The notes: a model not told the origin generated them from the sequence alone. A DNA stretch of 24,541 bases from HLUCCA09 sp039189975 (GCA_039189975.1 JBCCYI010000039.1:1-24541); one strand, 5' to 3'. Positions 16,178 to 23,836 are shown, counted from the stretch's first letter. A program made the numbers and translations.

Positions 16178-17935
16178 TCAGTTGAAGGCCGCGTCGTCCT
16201 CTCCGATGCGGGCGGCGAGGTCGCGGATCGCGCGTGGGGTATCCTCTGCCTTGTCCAAGGTCCAGCCGATCTGTGCGCTGAAGTCGATCACCCGGCCCGA
16301 CAGCACGATCTGTTGGGTGCCGCGCGGCTTCAGCCGTCCCGCCTCGAGATAGACCGAGGGCTCAAGCGTCAGCTCCGCCGCTCCGGTGAACCGGAAGAGC
16401 CAGACCTCGCCCGACGCCAGCAGGAGCGACACGGCGCGGCCCCCCATGTCGACCGTCGCGTCGACGTCCGGGTGCAGGTGAAACCGCAGGGCAAAGCCGA
16501 CGCCTTGCAGGTTGGTCTCGGTCAGGACCTTGTCGAAGCGCGATCGGTGGCGTTCGGTGAGCGCCCCCAGCGTCTCGCGTCCGCCGACGAGGCGGCCGTC
16601 GCGCGAGAGGGTGATCTTGCGCACATGGGTCAGGCCATGGCTTGCGGCGTAGCCGTCGTGGCCGATCATCATGTATTGCCCGGTCGCGCTGCTGGCGAAC
16701 TGCACGCGCACGTCGCTCGGGGCGTGCTCCAGCGTCGGGTCGCTGCCAGGGCCGCTGTCGGGGCCGCCATTGAGCCTTGAGAGCGCGACGCGGGCGGAGG
16801 AGACACCATCGAGCCCGAGGGTCGAATGCGCATGGGTCGCACGGCCGGTGCGGCGCCAGGTCTCGCCGAATTCCGCACCCGAGCCGCAGTTGACGATGAC
16901 GGGGCGGCGGCCGGACGTCAGCTCGATCGCGAGGGTCGAAGCATGGGCCGCGCGCGAGGCCTCCCCCGAGGGCGGCGGTGCGGCGTCGGCGATCAGCGTG
17001 GTGCGGCCTGCCGCAAGCCGGGCAAAGCCCATCGCGAGCCCCTGCGCGCGCGGCCCGCCGCGGATGCTGGCCGCCGCCAGCGCCTGGTCGAGACGTCCTT
17101 CAATCCCGCTGGAGCCGCCGTGGAACCGCGCAAGCGCGCCGTCGGCATGGCGCAGGGCGCGCAACGTGGGGGCGATTCGCTCCATCGCGGCCCGCATGGC
17201 AGGGCGGGGGAAGCGGCCCGAGGCGTCGAGCGCTTCGGTCACCCAGGCCAGAAGGACGAAGACCTCCATCAGCTCTTCGGGGTTGCGCGTGGCAATGCCG
17301 CCTTCGGGGTCGATCTCCTCCTCGCAGGCGTCTTGCAGGGCCGCGAGCGCCGGGCCCACGTGGCGCTCCATCTCCGTCAGCGACAGGCCAGCATAGACCA
17401 GACCTGCCAGCGCTTCGAACTGTGGCAGGCCCGGCGGGCTCTTGTGCCAGCGTCGCGCCAGAAGGTGGCATTGCTTGCCGAGGCTATGAAAGATCACCTC
17501 CGCCGAGGCTTTGTCCTGGCCGTGCAGCAGGAAGAGAGCGTGATTGACAAGGCGGATGAGGCGACGTCCGACGATCTCGGGCGCCCAGCCGGGGCCCGTG
17601 CCCGAGCCATAGCGTGCGATCCAGACGCGGAGCCAATCCTGTGCGCAGGCGCGGGCCTCCGGGGTACCGACGGCGGCCAGATCATCGAGCCAGCGGAACC
17701 CGTGAAGCTCTGTCTCAAAGCGTGGCGCCGGCATGGGCAGATCCCAGATCTGCGTAAGAGGGGCCTCGACGAAAAAACCGGCAAAGAGGAAGTTGCCCGC
17801 CAGCAACTGACGCCCGCGCGCCACCGAGCCGAAAGAGCGCGGCTCGGGCTGCGAGACAAAACCGGTCGCGGACGGCCCGCGCATGGCGCGCTGGTTGGCG
17901 AGCCGGGAAAAGCTGTCCTGAAAGGGTCGGGCCAT
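16178..17935 (-). CDS. Heparinase II/III family protein
   Basis: A 585-residue protein with an alpha-helical N-terminal half (toroid-like; W-A-P-E-I-V-G-R-R-L-I-R-L-V-N-H near 120) and a beta-rich C-terminal heparinase_II_III domain from about 340. There, V-N-C-G-S-G and H-A-H-S-T-L-G mark the entry to the predicted active region; the histidine of H-S-T-L lines up with the family's conserved H-x-D/S-x position. I see no signal peptide in the first 40 residues, unlike secreted polysaccharide lyases. GAGG lies 5 nt before ATG 17935. The gene is placed between rsmB and purH, an arrangement I recall from other Rhodobacterales, so it may serve a housekeeping rather than a foraging role. Substrate unknown. 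Confidence 0.85.
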   Translation of the reverse strand: MARPFQDSFSRLANQRAMRGPSATGFVSQPEPRSFGSVARGRQLLAGNFLFAGFFVEAPLTQIWDLPMPAPRFETELHGFRWLDDLAAVGTPEARACAQDWLRVWIARYGSGTGPGWAPEIVGRRLIRLVNHALFLLHGQDKASAEVIFHSLGKQCHLLARRWHKSPPGLPQFEALAGLVYAGLSLTEMERHVGPALAALQDACEEEIDPEGGIATRNPEELMEVFVLLAWVTEALDASGRFPRPAMRAAMERIAPTLRALRHADGALARFHGGSSGIEGRLDQALAAASIRGGPRAQGLAMGFARLAAGRTTLIADAAPPPSGEASRAAHASTLAIELTSGRRPVIVNCGSGAEFGETWRRTGRATHAHSTLGLDGVSSARVALSRLNGGPDSGPGSDPTLEHAPSDVRVQFASSATGQYMMIGHDGYAASHGLTHVRKITLSRDGRLVGGRETLGALTERHRSRFDKVLTETNLQGVGFALRFHLHPDVDATVDMGGRAVSLLLASGEVWLFRFTGAAELTLEPSVYLEAGRLKPRGTQQIVLSGRVIDFSAQIGWTLDKAEDTPRAIRDLAARIGEDDAAFN

Positions 17936-18066
17936 CCACGCCTCGCACGATCATGGTCGACCGCGAGTCTATGCGGGCGGAGGCGCGCCTGTCACGCGTC
18001 TGATGCGGGCTTGGCGCGCAGGCGTGGCGCAGATGCCGCTGTGTGGCGTCGTGTCCGCGCGGGCGC

Positions 18067-19446
18067 CTAGGCAGGCTTTCGGAAGGCGGCGAGAAAGAAG
18101 CCGTCGATCCCGCCGCGGCTGTCCCAGCTCTCCGGTGTGATCCGCCATTGGCCCGGCGCAGTCTGCCACTCCGGAGGCATGTGGGCGATCATGGCATCCG
18201 GGTCTGGTCCCAAGGGGGCGAGCGATGCGCCAAGGGTCTCGACCAGGGCTTCGCCCTCCTCGGGCAGCAGCGAGCATGTACAGAGCACGAGCCGACCACC
18301 CGGGGCAAGCCAGGCCGAGGCCCGTTCTATCAGCGCGGTTTGCAGGGGCAGCAGAGACTTGAGCAGGCTGGCGTCTTTGGTATGCGTCAGATCCGGGTGG
18401 CGGCGGATCGTTCCGGTGGCCGAGCAAGGCGCGTCGAGCAGGATCGCATCAAAGGGCGCGGGCGGGTTCCAGTGCTGGGCGTCCTCTGCAATGATCTCGG
18501 CGCGAAGACCCGTTCGCGCAAGGTTCTCCCGCAGGCGCTCCAGCCGGGGCGCTGAGATGTCGAGCGCGGTGACGTGGGCGCCCGTGTCGGCCAGCTGCAG
18601 GGTTTTGCCACCGGGCGCGGCGCACAGATCGAGGACGCGTGTCCCGGCTGCTGGCGCCAGGAGACGCGCTCCCAGTGCTGCCGCGGCATCTTGCACCCAC
18701 CAGGCGCCTTCGGCAAAGCCGGGCAGCGCGGAGACCTGCCCGATATGGCTGCGGCGCAGGGAGCCGGTCGGCAGGATTTCTGCCTCCAGAAGCTGAGCCC
18801 AATGCACCGGATCCTCTCCGGCACGCAGGGTCAGATCGAGTGGCGGGGTGGTTGCAAAGACCCGCTCCATGCGTGCCACCCGCGCGTTGCCATAGGCCGC
18901 CGAAAGGCGACCGCGCAGCCAGTTGGGCAGACGTGGCGCGGCATGACTATGGAAGGCCGCCGCGTCCGTTTCAGCCACCCGTCGCAGGACCGCGTTGACC
19001 ATGCCGGCCGAGCGGCTTTGCAGGGTGCGTGCCCGCGTGACAGCGTCATGGACGACGCCATGCGGCGCTTCGCCTTCGACAAGGATTTCGATCGTTGCGA
19101 GGCGCAGCAGATCACGGATGTCGGCCCGGGGCGCCCGGTCCAGAAAGGGTTTGAGGGTGGCGTCGGCCTGCGTCAGGTGGCGCAGGGTCGCGCGAGCCAG
19201 CCGCCCGGCGCGGGCGCGGTCCGGGGCGGCGGCATCGGACAGGGGGGGAGACGCTTCAAGCTCGGCGAGAGTTTCGCGGCGGGCGAGAACACCGCGCAGC
19301 AGATGGAGCGCGAGATCACGCGCCGTTGGCACTGCGGCTAGGCGTTGGTCCGATGGGGCGGATGTCGCCTTGGGTGTTGCCGTGCGCTTCGGTTTGGACG
19401 CGGCCCGGTTGGGGCGCCGCGTCGGGCGGGGTCTCTTGGGAGGCAT
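18067..19446 (-). CDS. rsmB: 16S rRNA m5C methyltransferase, RsmB/Sun family
   Basis: A 459-residue enzyme. After a basic, proline-rich N-terminal tail (1-35) comes a NusB-like RNA-binding domain (about 40-170), then the SAM-dependent RsmB/NOP methylase domain. Key sites are V-L-D-L-C-A-A-P-G-G-K-T for SAM binding, L-L-D-A-P-C-S-A-T-G with the motif IV cysteine, and V-L-C-T-C-S-L-L-P-E-E-G with the motif VI cysteine. Both catalytic cysteines are present. E. coli RsmB methylates C967 of 16S rRNA. Alphaproteobacteria carry several related paralogues, so the exact target is inferred. It diverges from the SDHAF4 gene over an 89-nt gap. Confidence 0.93.
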   Translation of the reverse strand: MPPKRPRPTRRPNRAASKPKRTATPKATSAPSDQRLAAVPTARDLALHLLRGVLARRETLAELEASPPLSDAAAPDRARAGRLARATLRHLTQADATLKPFLDRAPRADIRDLLRLATIEILVEGEAPHGVVHDAVTRARTLQSRSAGMVNAVLRRVAETDAAAFHSHAAPRLPNWLRGRLSAAYGNARVARMERVFATTPPLDLTLRAGEDPVHWAQLLEAEILPTGSLRRSHIGQVSALPGFAEGAWWVQDAAAALGARLLAPAAGTRVLDLCAAPGGKTLQLADTGAHVTALDISAPRLERLRENLARTGLRAEIIAEDAQHWNPPAPFDAILLDAPCSATGTIRRHPDLTHTKDASLLKSLLPLQTALIERASAWLAPGGRLVLCTCSLLPEEGEALVETLGASLAPLGPDPDAMIAHMPPEWQTAPGQWRITPESWDSRGGIDGFFLAAFRKPA

Positions 19447-19535
19447 CTTGGGATCCGGCGACGCGGACGCATTGCCGCCCGCCGCGACGGGGGTATATCA
19501 GCAGGACGGGACGGACAAGGAACGGTCGGTGCAGG

Positions 19536-19727
19536 ATGACGGACAAGAACAAGCCTGACGCGAGTCTGCCCCCCGCCGCGCAGCGCGCATTGGCCGAGGC
19601 CGAAGCGCGGCGCAAGGGGGTGGACGAGCGTGTGCGCAACATGCCCAAAGAGCTGGGCGGGCGGGATGGCCCTGAACCGGCGCGATACGGCGATTGGGAA
19701 CGCAAAGGCATCGCAAGCGACTTTTAG
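19536..19727 (+). CDS. DUF1674 / SDHAF4-like succinate dehydrogenase assembly factor
   Basis: A 63-residue protein, charged and probably disordered in its first half. Its end, G-G-R-D-G-P-E-P-A-R-Y-G-D-W-E-R-K-G, followed by I-A-S-D-F, is the diagnostic C-terminal motif of SDHAF4 (DUF1674). In mitochondria SDHAF4 binds flavinylated SdhA and helps it join SdhB; bacterial members are presumed to do the same. ATG 19536 was chosen because homologues are about this length; AGG lies immediately before it and AAGGA further upstream. It is divergent from rsmB and convergent with the small secreted protein gene. Confidence 0.9.
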   Translation: MTDKNKPDASLPPAAQRALAEAEARRKGVDERVRNMPKELGGRDGPEPARYGDWERKGIASDF

Positions 19728-19918
19728 CCAGCGGTACGGTCGAGCGGTAAGGCCCTGCGGTATGGCATTGAGGGTCATGCGCGGGAGCGATCCATCGCGT
19801 GTTCCGCTCCGAAGGCCGGTCCATGGTCCGGTTAATGACCGTCGTTTAGACCTCATCTACCGGGAGGGGAGCGTCTTCTCTTTCAGGGTCATGGTCAGGG
19901 TCAGGGGCGCCGGAGTGC

Positions 19919-20317
19919 TCAGCGCAACCGGAAGTCGGCGGACTGACCGCTACCCTGGTCCGAAACAAATCGCAGCGTTGTACCGAGGCCGTTCCGTAGT
20001 ACCGCCTGGCAGTTCGCGCCCAATTCGCGCTCTCCCCAAAAGAGGTCCCGGCAGAAAAAGCCGCCGCGCCATTGCCACGCGCCTGTCACCGGAATCCCAA
20101 GCCCCTTGCCGTTGATCGCGCCCTGGCGCGACACGGTCAAGCGGACCCCGGGGTAGCGCAGGGTGCGCCCCTCGACGAGATCGACAAATTCCTGCTTATC
20201 CGTGACCTGCTCAAACGCATCCGCATGCGCGGGCGGCGCAGCCGTGACGACGGCGCTCATGATCGCTCCAGCGAGGGCGCGGGTAGCGATGGCGCGGAAA
20301 CCGGTATCTGACATCAT
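19919..20317 (-). CDS. Small secreted protein of unknown function, predicted RpoE target
   Basis: A 132-residue protein with a signal peptide (A-L-A-G-A-I-M-S-A-V-V-T-A-A-P-P-A-H-A, cleavage about residue 32), so it is probably periplasmic. The mature part of about 100 residues reads as beta strands. It carries E-F-V-D-L-V-E-G-R-T-L, G-A-W-Q-W-R-G-G-F-F-C-R-D, G-A-N-C-Q-A-V and L-R-F-V-S-D-Q-G-S-G; the two cysteines could form a disulfide. I do not recognise a named domain. GGGGAG lies 4 nt before ATG 20317 (a second ATG follows at 20314). It lies 77 nt downstream of dapB on the same strand but has its own strong candidate promoter. Any 'dihydrodipicolinate reductase' label would be carry-over from its neighbour, since no such motif is present. 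Confidence 0.82.
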   Translation of the reverse strand: MMSDTGFRAIATRALAGAIMSAVVTAAPPAHADAFEQVTDKQEFVDLVEGRTLRYPGVRLTVSRQGAINGKGLGIPVTGAWQWRGGFFCRDLFWGERELGANCQAVLRNGLGTTLRFVSDQGSGQSADFRLR

Positions 20318-20336
20318 TAAACTCCCCAGTGCCCGT

Positions 20337-20364
20337 TAAACGTTGCTCTGACGTCTATGGATCA
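20337..20364 (-). promoter_or_regulatory. Candidate RpoE promoter of the small secreted protein
   Basis: On the minus strand TGATCC (20364 to 20359), exactly 16 nt, then CGTTTA (20342 to 20337). This is the same -35 and spacing as the predicted rpoE promoter, and the CGT at the -10 is shared. The start point would be near 20330, about 13 nt before the ATG, leaving just room for the GGGGAG ribosome site. Confidence 0.6.
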
Positions 20365-20378
20365 CATCGTGCGGCGAA

Positions 20379-20396
20379 GATCACGAACTCGTGATC
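20379..20396. repeat. Perfect 8-2-8 palindrome overlapping the dapB stop codon
   Basis: GATCACGA (20379-20386), AC, TCGTGATC (20389-20396). It covers the end of dapB and lies 15 nt upstream of the -35 box of the secreted protein gene. It could be an operator, or an RNA hairpin at the end of dapB. There is no T-run after it on the minus strand, which argues against an ordinary terminator. Confidence 0.65.
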
Positions 20397-21213
20397 ATGA
20401 TGTGGCAAGTCCCAGCACATCCGTCATCGCGTAGTGGCCAGGCCCCTGGCCAAGGCCCCAGAGCACCGCGCGCAAAGCGCCCTTGGCAAAGAGCGCCCGG
20501 TCGGAGGCGACATGGCGCAACACGATGCGCTCGCTCGGTCCGGCAAAGATGACGTCATGCTCGCCGACGATGTCGCCCCCCCGGATCGCGGAAAAGCCGA
20601 TCCGGCCGGGCACGCGTGCGCCGGTGATGCCATCGCGCGCGGCTTCGTAGAGCGAGTCGAGGCTCGCCCCCCGCCCTTCCGCGGCGGCTCCGCCGAGCAT
20701 CAGAGCGGTGCCGGACGGCGCGTCGACCTTGTGCCGGTGGTGTGCCTCGACGACTTCGATGTCGTAGTCTTCGCCTAGGGCGGCAGCGGTCTGCCGAACG
20801 AGTGCGAGCATCAGGTTCACCCCAAGGCTCATGTTGCCCGCACGCACAATGGTAGCATGTCGCGCGGCAGCGTCGATCCTTGCCAGATGCGCCTCGGTCA
20901 TGCCTGTCGTCCCAATGACATGCACCACACGTGCCTGCGCGGCGATCCCGGCGACCTCGGCGGTGACATCCGGCGTCGTAAAGTCGACGACCGCATGCGC
21001 GCGTGCGAGCGCCTCCCAGGGGTCATCGGTCACGCGGACGTGGGCTTCAGCACCGCCCATCGCCACGCCGATGTCCTGTCCGAGCCAGGGATGATCGGCC
21101 CGCTCGATGGCAGCGCTCAGTTCCATGTCGTCGCGCGCGCCGATCTCTTGAATGAGCATCTGGCCCATGCGCCCCGATGCGCCGAGCACCACAAGTCTTG
21201 GTGTTTCGCTCAT
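20395..21213 (-). CDS. dapB: 4-hydroxy-tetrahydrodipicolinate reductase DapB
   Basis: A 272-residue cytoplasmic enzyme of the lysine/meso-diaminopimelate pathway; it reduces the DapA product with NAD(P)H. The N-terminal Rossmann motif G-A-S-G-R-M-G-Q-M is at about residues 10-18. V-D-F-T-T-P and the mid-protein I-G-T-T-G-M-T follow. The catalytic block E-A-H-H-R-H-K-V-D-A-P-S-G-T-A holds the proton-donor histidine and the lysine. A clear Shine-Dalgarno, AAAGGAGA, precedes ATG 21213; the 36 upstream codons read as non-coding leader. It diverges from rbfA, with 220 nt between starts. A palindrome covers its stop codon. Confidence 0.97.
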   Translation of the reverse strand: MSETPRLVVLGASGRMGQMLIQEIGARDDMELSAAIERADHPWLGQDIGVAMGGAEAHVRVTDDPWEALARAHAVVDFTTPDVTAEVAGIAAQARVVHVIGTTGMTEAHLARIDAAARHATIVRAGNMSLGVNLMLALVRQTAAALGEDYDIEVVEAHHRHKVDAPSGTALMLGGAAAEGRGASLDSLYEAARDGITGARVPGRIGFSAIRGGDIVGEHDVIFAGPSERIVLRHVASDRALFAKGALRAVLWGLGQGPGHYAMTDVLGLATS

Positions 21214-21250
21214 GGCTCTCTCCTTTGGCCCAGCCTGGTGCGACCGGTCT

Positions 21251-21288
21251 GTCGGGCGCCAGCCCGTCGCGGGCCGCGACCGCCCGAC
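21251..21288 (-). repeat. Nested inverted repeat in the dapB leader
   Basis: GTCGGGCG (21251-21258) pairs with CGCCCGAC (21281-21288), and inside it GCCCG (21262-21266) pairs with CGGGC (21270-21274). In a dapB transcript it would form a two-tier stem ending 37 nt before the start codon. It is too small for a lysine riboswitch. Confidence 0.45.
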
Positions 21289-21433
21289 GTGGTAGCGCAA
21301 GCTGGCCGCAAGGGAAAGCAAGGCCCGCCCTCTCCGTGCAACGCCCTGGGTGCGCGGGTACCGCGTGCGCCGATCCTACGCGGCGCGAAAGAGGCCGCTT
21401 GCACCGCCGCGCCGGGGGCCCTACGTCCGACCC

Positions 21434-21892
21434 ATGGCCAAGTCTCGTTTCTCCACCGGCGGGGGCCCGTCGCAGCGGCAGCTGCGCGTGGGCGAACTGA
21501 TCCGCCGAACGCTCTCTGACGTACTCGCCCGGGGCGATGTGCACGACCCGGATCTGACATCCGTGTCGATCACCGTGGGGGAGGTGCGTTGTTCGCCTGA
21601 CCTCAAGAAGGCCACGGTCTATATGCTCCCTCTGGGCGGCCGGGACGCGGAGGGCGTTCTGGCGGCGCTCCGCCGTAACAAGCCCGAGCTGCGCCGCATG
21701 ATCTCCAAACAGATGACGTTGAAATACGCACCTGATCTGCACTTTGTGATCGACGATACCTTTGACCGAATGGATGAGACCCGCGCGCTTTTTGCCCGCG
21801 ATGAGGTGCAGCGCGATGTGGCCGAGCGCGCGGGCGTCTCCGATGCGGAGACCGGGGGAGACGCGGGCTGGACCGACCGCGAGGAGAGCTGA
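21434..21892 (+). CDS. rbfA: Ribosome-binding factor A
   Basis: A 152-residue RbfA with the single KH-like domain. It reads R-Q-L-R-V-G-E-L-I-R-R-T-L-S-D-V-L near residue 16, D-P-D-L-T-S-V-S-I-T-V-G-E-V at about 38, S-P-D-L-K-K-A-T-V-Y, then L-R-R-M-I-S-K-Q-M-T-L-K-Y-A-P-D-L-H-F at about 90. A charged C-terminal extension follows. It binds free 30S subunits during 16S rRNA 5'-end maturation and cold adaptation. ATG 21434 fits the family start. The next gene begins 3 nt after its stop, so they are co-transcribed. Confidence 0.95.
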   Translation: MAKSRFSTGGGPSQRQLRVGELIRRTLSDVLARGDVHDPDLTSVSITVGEVRCSPDLKKATVYMLPLGGRDAEGVLAALRRNKPELRRMISKQMTLKYAPDLHFVIDDTFDRMDETRALFARDEVQRDVAERAGVSDAETGGDAGWTDREES

Positions 21893-21895
21893 CCC

Positions 21896-22645
21896 GTGCT
21901 GCCCCGGAGCGTCTGGATGGCTTTGGTCGCGGCCTGTGTCAGCGCTGTGCCGCTTGCGGCATCTGAGGCCTGTGGTCCGGTGTCCCACGACGGGGCGGCT
22001 TACACCGTTTGCAGCTTCCGTGCCGATCAGCACGCGATCCGGCTCTGGCACACCACAGAGGACGGCGCGCTCCTCGGCTCATTTCGCGCGGTTGACGCAG
22101 CGCTGCGGCAGACCGGCGAGCGACTTCTCTTCGCGATGAACGGCGGCATGTACCATGAGGATCGGTCGCCCGTGGGGCATTACGTCGAGGATGGCGAGGA
22201 GAAGGTCGGCCTGATCACCGCGTCCGGACCGGGGAACTTCGGCCTCCTGCCCAACGGCGTCTTCTGCATCGCCCCCGGCCGCGCGGTGGTGCTGGAGACC
22301 CACGCGTTCGCCGCGGCTCGGCCGGACTGCCGCTTTGCCACGCAATCCGGCCCTATGCTGGTGATCGACGGCGCGCTGCACCCCCGGTTTCTGCCCGCGA
22401 GCGATTCGCTCTTTATCCGCAACGGCGTTGGGGTGGCGGAGGACGGTGTCACGGTCCACTTCGCGATTTCCGAGGAGCGTGTGAATTTCGATGCGTTCGG
22501 GCGGCTCTTTCGCGACCACCTCGGCGTGCCAAATGCGCTCTATCTGGACGGGAGAGTCTCTCGGCTCTTCGCGCCGACGCTGGGCCGCGCGGACCTCGGA
22601 TGGCCGATGGGGCCCATTGTCGGCGTCGCCGCAGCCGCCGAATGA
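21896..22645 (+). CDS. Phosphodiester glycosidase family (NAGPA/DUF2233) secreted protein
   Basis: A 249-residue protein with a signal peptide (W-M-A-L-V-A-A-C-V-S-A-V-P-L-A-A-S, cleavage about residue 23). The body shows the domain's typical blocks: F-A-M-N-G-G-M-Y near 80, N-G-V-F-C-I, Q-S-G-P-M-L-V-I-D-G near 150, R-N-G-V-G-V, and Y-L-D-G-R-V-S-R-L near 215. The mammalian namesake removes GlcNAc from mannose-6-phosphate diesters; bacterial members are periplasmic and mostly of unknown substrate. GTG 21896 follows rbfA by 3 nt, with GAGGAG inside the rbfA end as ribosome site. In many relatives truB follows rbfA; no truB is present here. Confidence 0.87.
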   Translation: MLPRSVWMALVAACVSAVPLAASEACGPVSHDGAAYTVCSFRADQHAIRLWHTTEDGALLGSFRAVDAALRQTGERLLFAMNGGMYHEDRSPVGHYVEDGEEKVGLITASGPGNFGLLPNGVFCIAPGRAVVLETHAFAAARPDCRFATQSGPMLVIDGALHPRFLPASDSLFIRNGVGVAEDGVTVHFAISEERVNFDAFGRLFRDHLGVPNALYLDGRVSRLFAPTLGRADLGWPMGPIVGVAAAAE

Positions 22646-22857
22646 CAGTCGCCAGGCTCTGACCAGCCCGCGCCTGTAAAGAACCTCTCGGCCGCAGCAT
22701 GACACAGCGACCTGCTGGGTTGCGAGTGCGCCGCGTTTGGATCCGCGCTGAAGGCGATCTCCCGACACGTTGCGCACCAGGGGCCTTGAACGTCGCGATG
22801 TGGTGCTGTGTCGGGTGTCGTACCAGGCTGGGCGGAAAAGGGCCGGCGAGACTGGCT

Positions 22858-23814
22858 TTAGCGGCCAGAGTTTGCTGCGGGCACGATCTCGTATCCTTCT
22901 TCCTCGGGTTCGTCGTCGACCAGCTCTGAGGGAAAGCCCTGAGCGCGGATGTCGTGCCCGGTTGCGGCCTCCAGACGCTCGATGATCTGGTCGGACTGGG
23001 CGCGTGCGCCAAAGCGGCGCTGCCCATCGGTCATGATCTCAATCACGAGGGGGGAGAGCTCCAGCGGCACCCCATGATCGTCTGCGAGCTTCTGAAAGAG
23101 CCCGATGTCCTTTTGCACGAGGTCCATTGTGAAGTTCACATCCCGTGCACCGGACAGGATCAGCTGACTCTCGGTCTCGTGGACAAAGGAGGTGCCGGAA
23201 CTGATGCGGATCGCCTCGTAGGTCGTCGCGAGGTCGAGCCCGGCGGCCTTCATCGTTGTGAGCGCCTCGCAGAGTGTCAGAAGGTTGGCCGTCGCCAGGT
23301 AGTTCGTCATGACCTTGAGCTTGGAGGCCGAGCCCAGCGGCCCTGTGTGCAGCACCCGCCGCCCCAGCCGCTTGAGGAGCGGCAGTATCGCGTCAACCGA
23401 CGCACGCGTCCCGCCCGCGAAGATCGAGATGTTGCCCGTCGCCGCCCGGTGACAACCGCCGGAGACGGGGCACTCTACGGCCTGACCGCCCCTGGCCTCG
23501 ACCAAGGCCGCCAGGCGCAACACTTCGTCGGCATCAGTGGTGGACATCTCGACCCACGTCTTGCCCGGGCCGACCTCGCCGAGCATCTCGGTCACGACCG
23601 CATCGGACGCCGCAGGCGAGGGCAGGCAGGTGATGACGACGTCGCAATCCCGCATGAGCGCAGCGGCGCTGGCGCCGGCCTCTGCGCCGCGCTCTGCAAA
23701 GGCCGCGACGAGCGTGCCGTCCAGGTCATGGACGGCAAGGTCGATTCCGTTGCGCAGGAGGCTGCCTGCGAGCTTCCCCCCGACGTTTCCCAGCCCGATG
23801 AAGCCGACCTTCAT
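22858..23814 (-). CDS. NAD(P)-dependent 3-hydroxyisobutyrate dehydrogenase-family oxidoreductase
   Basis: A 318-residue beta-hydroxyacid dehydrogenase. The Rossmann motif G7-L-G-N-V-G12 starts the protein. I-T-C-L-P-S-P-A follows, then the substrate-binding block E-C-P-V-S-G-G at about 115, and the catalytic lysine region S-K-L-K-V-M-T-N-Y-L at about 170. A C-terminal tail of about 35 residues rich in acidic residues (D-D-E-P-E-E-E-G) exceeds the family core. AGGAG lies 7 nt before ATG 23814. The gene follows the aldolase-domain gene by 22 nt, suggesting one operon for breakdown of a hydroxy acid or sugar acid. Such pairs occur in threonate/erythronate-type pathways, but the substrate cannot be set from sequence. 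Confidence 0.88.
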   Translation of the reverse strand: MKVGFIGLGNVGGKLAGSLLRNGIDLAVHDLDGTLVAAFAERGAEAGASAAALMRDCDVVITCLPSPAASDAVVTEMLGEVGPGKTWVEMSTTDADEVLRLAALVEARGGQAVECPVSGGCHRAATGNISIFAGGTRASVDAILPLLKRLGRRVLHTGPLGSASKLKVMTNYLATANLLTLCEALTTMKAAGLDLATTYEAIRISSGTSFVHETESQLILSGARDVNFTMDLVQKDIGLFQKLADDHGVPLELSPLVIEIMTDGQRRFGARAQSDQIIERLEAATGHDIRAQGFPSELVDDEPEEEGYEIVPAANSGR

Positions 23815-23836
23815 ATGCGTCTCCTGTTGCCGGTGC

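Noticed and set aside
14442..16352. Long plus-strand open frame (636 codons) opposite purH
   Set aside because: PurH is unambiguous on the minus strand; this is a third-position GC artefact.
16826..18070. Plus-strand open frame (414 codons) opposite the heparinase-like gene
   Set aside because: The translation is compositionally biased with no motif, while the minus strand carries a full-length family protein with a good ribosome site.
18995..19558. Longer plus-strand frame overlapping rsmB and reaching the SDHAF4 region
   Set aside because: It is in a different frame from the SDHAF4 motif and is antisense to the rsmB N-terminal domain; no family features are seen.
19739..19753. D-arm-like sequence resembling part of a tRNA (G-T-C-G-A-G-C-G-G-T-A-A-G-G)
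   Set aside because: No anticodon stem, T-arm or acceptor stem can be folded around it.
21214..21433. Possible lysine riboswitch upstream of dapB
   Set aside because: The only structure is a 38-nt nested hairpin. The multi-helix lysine riboswitch core is absent.
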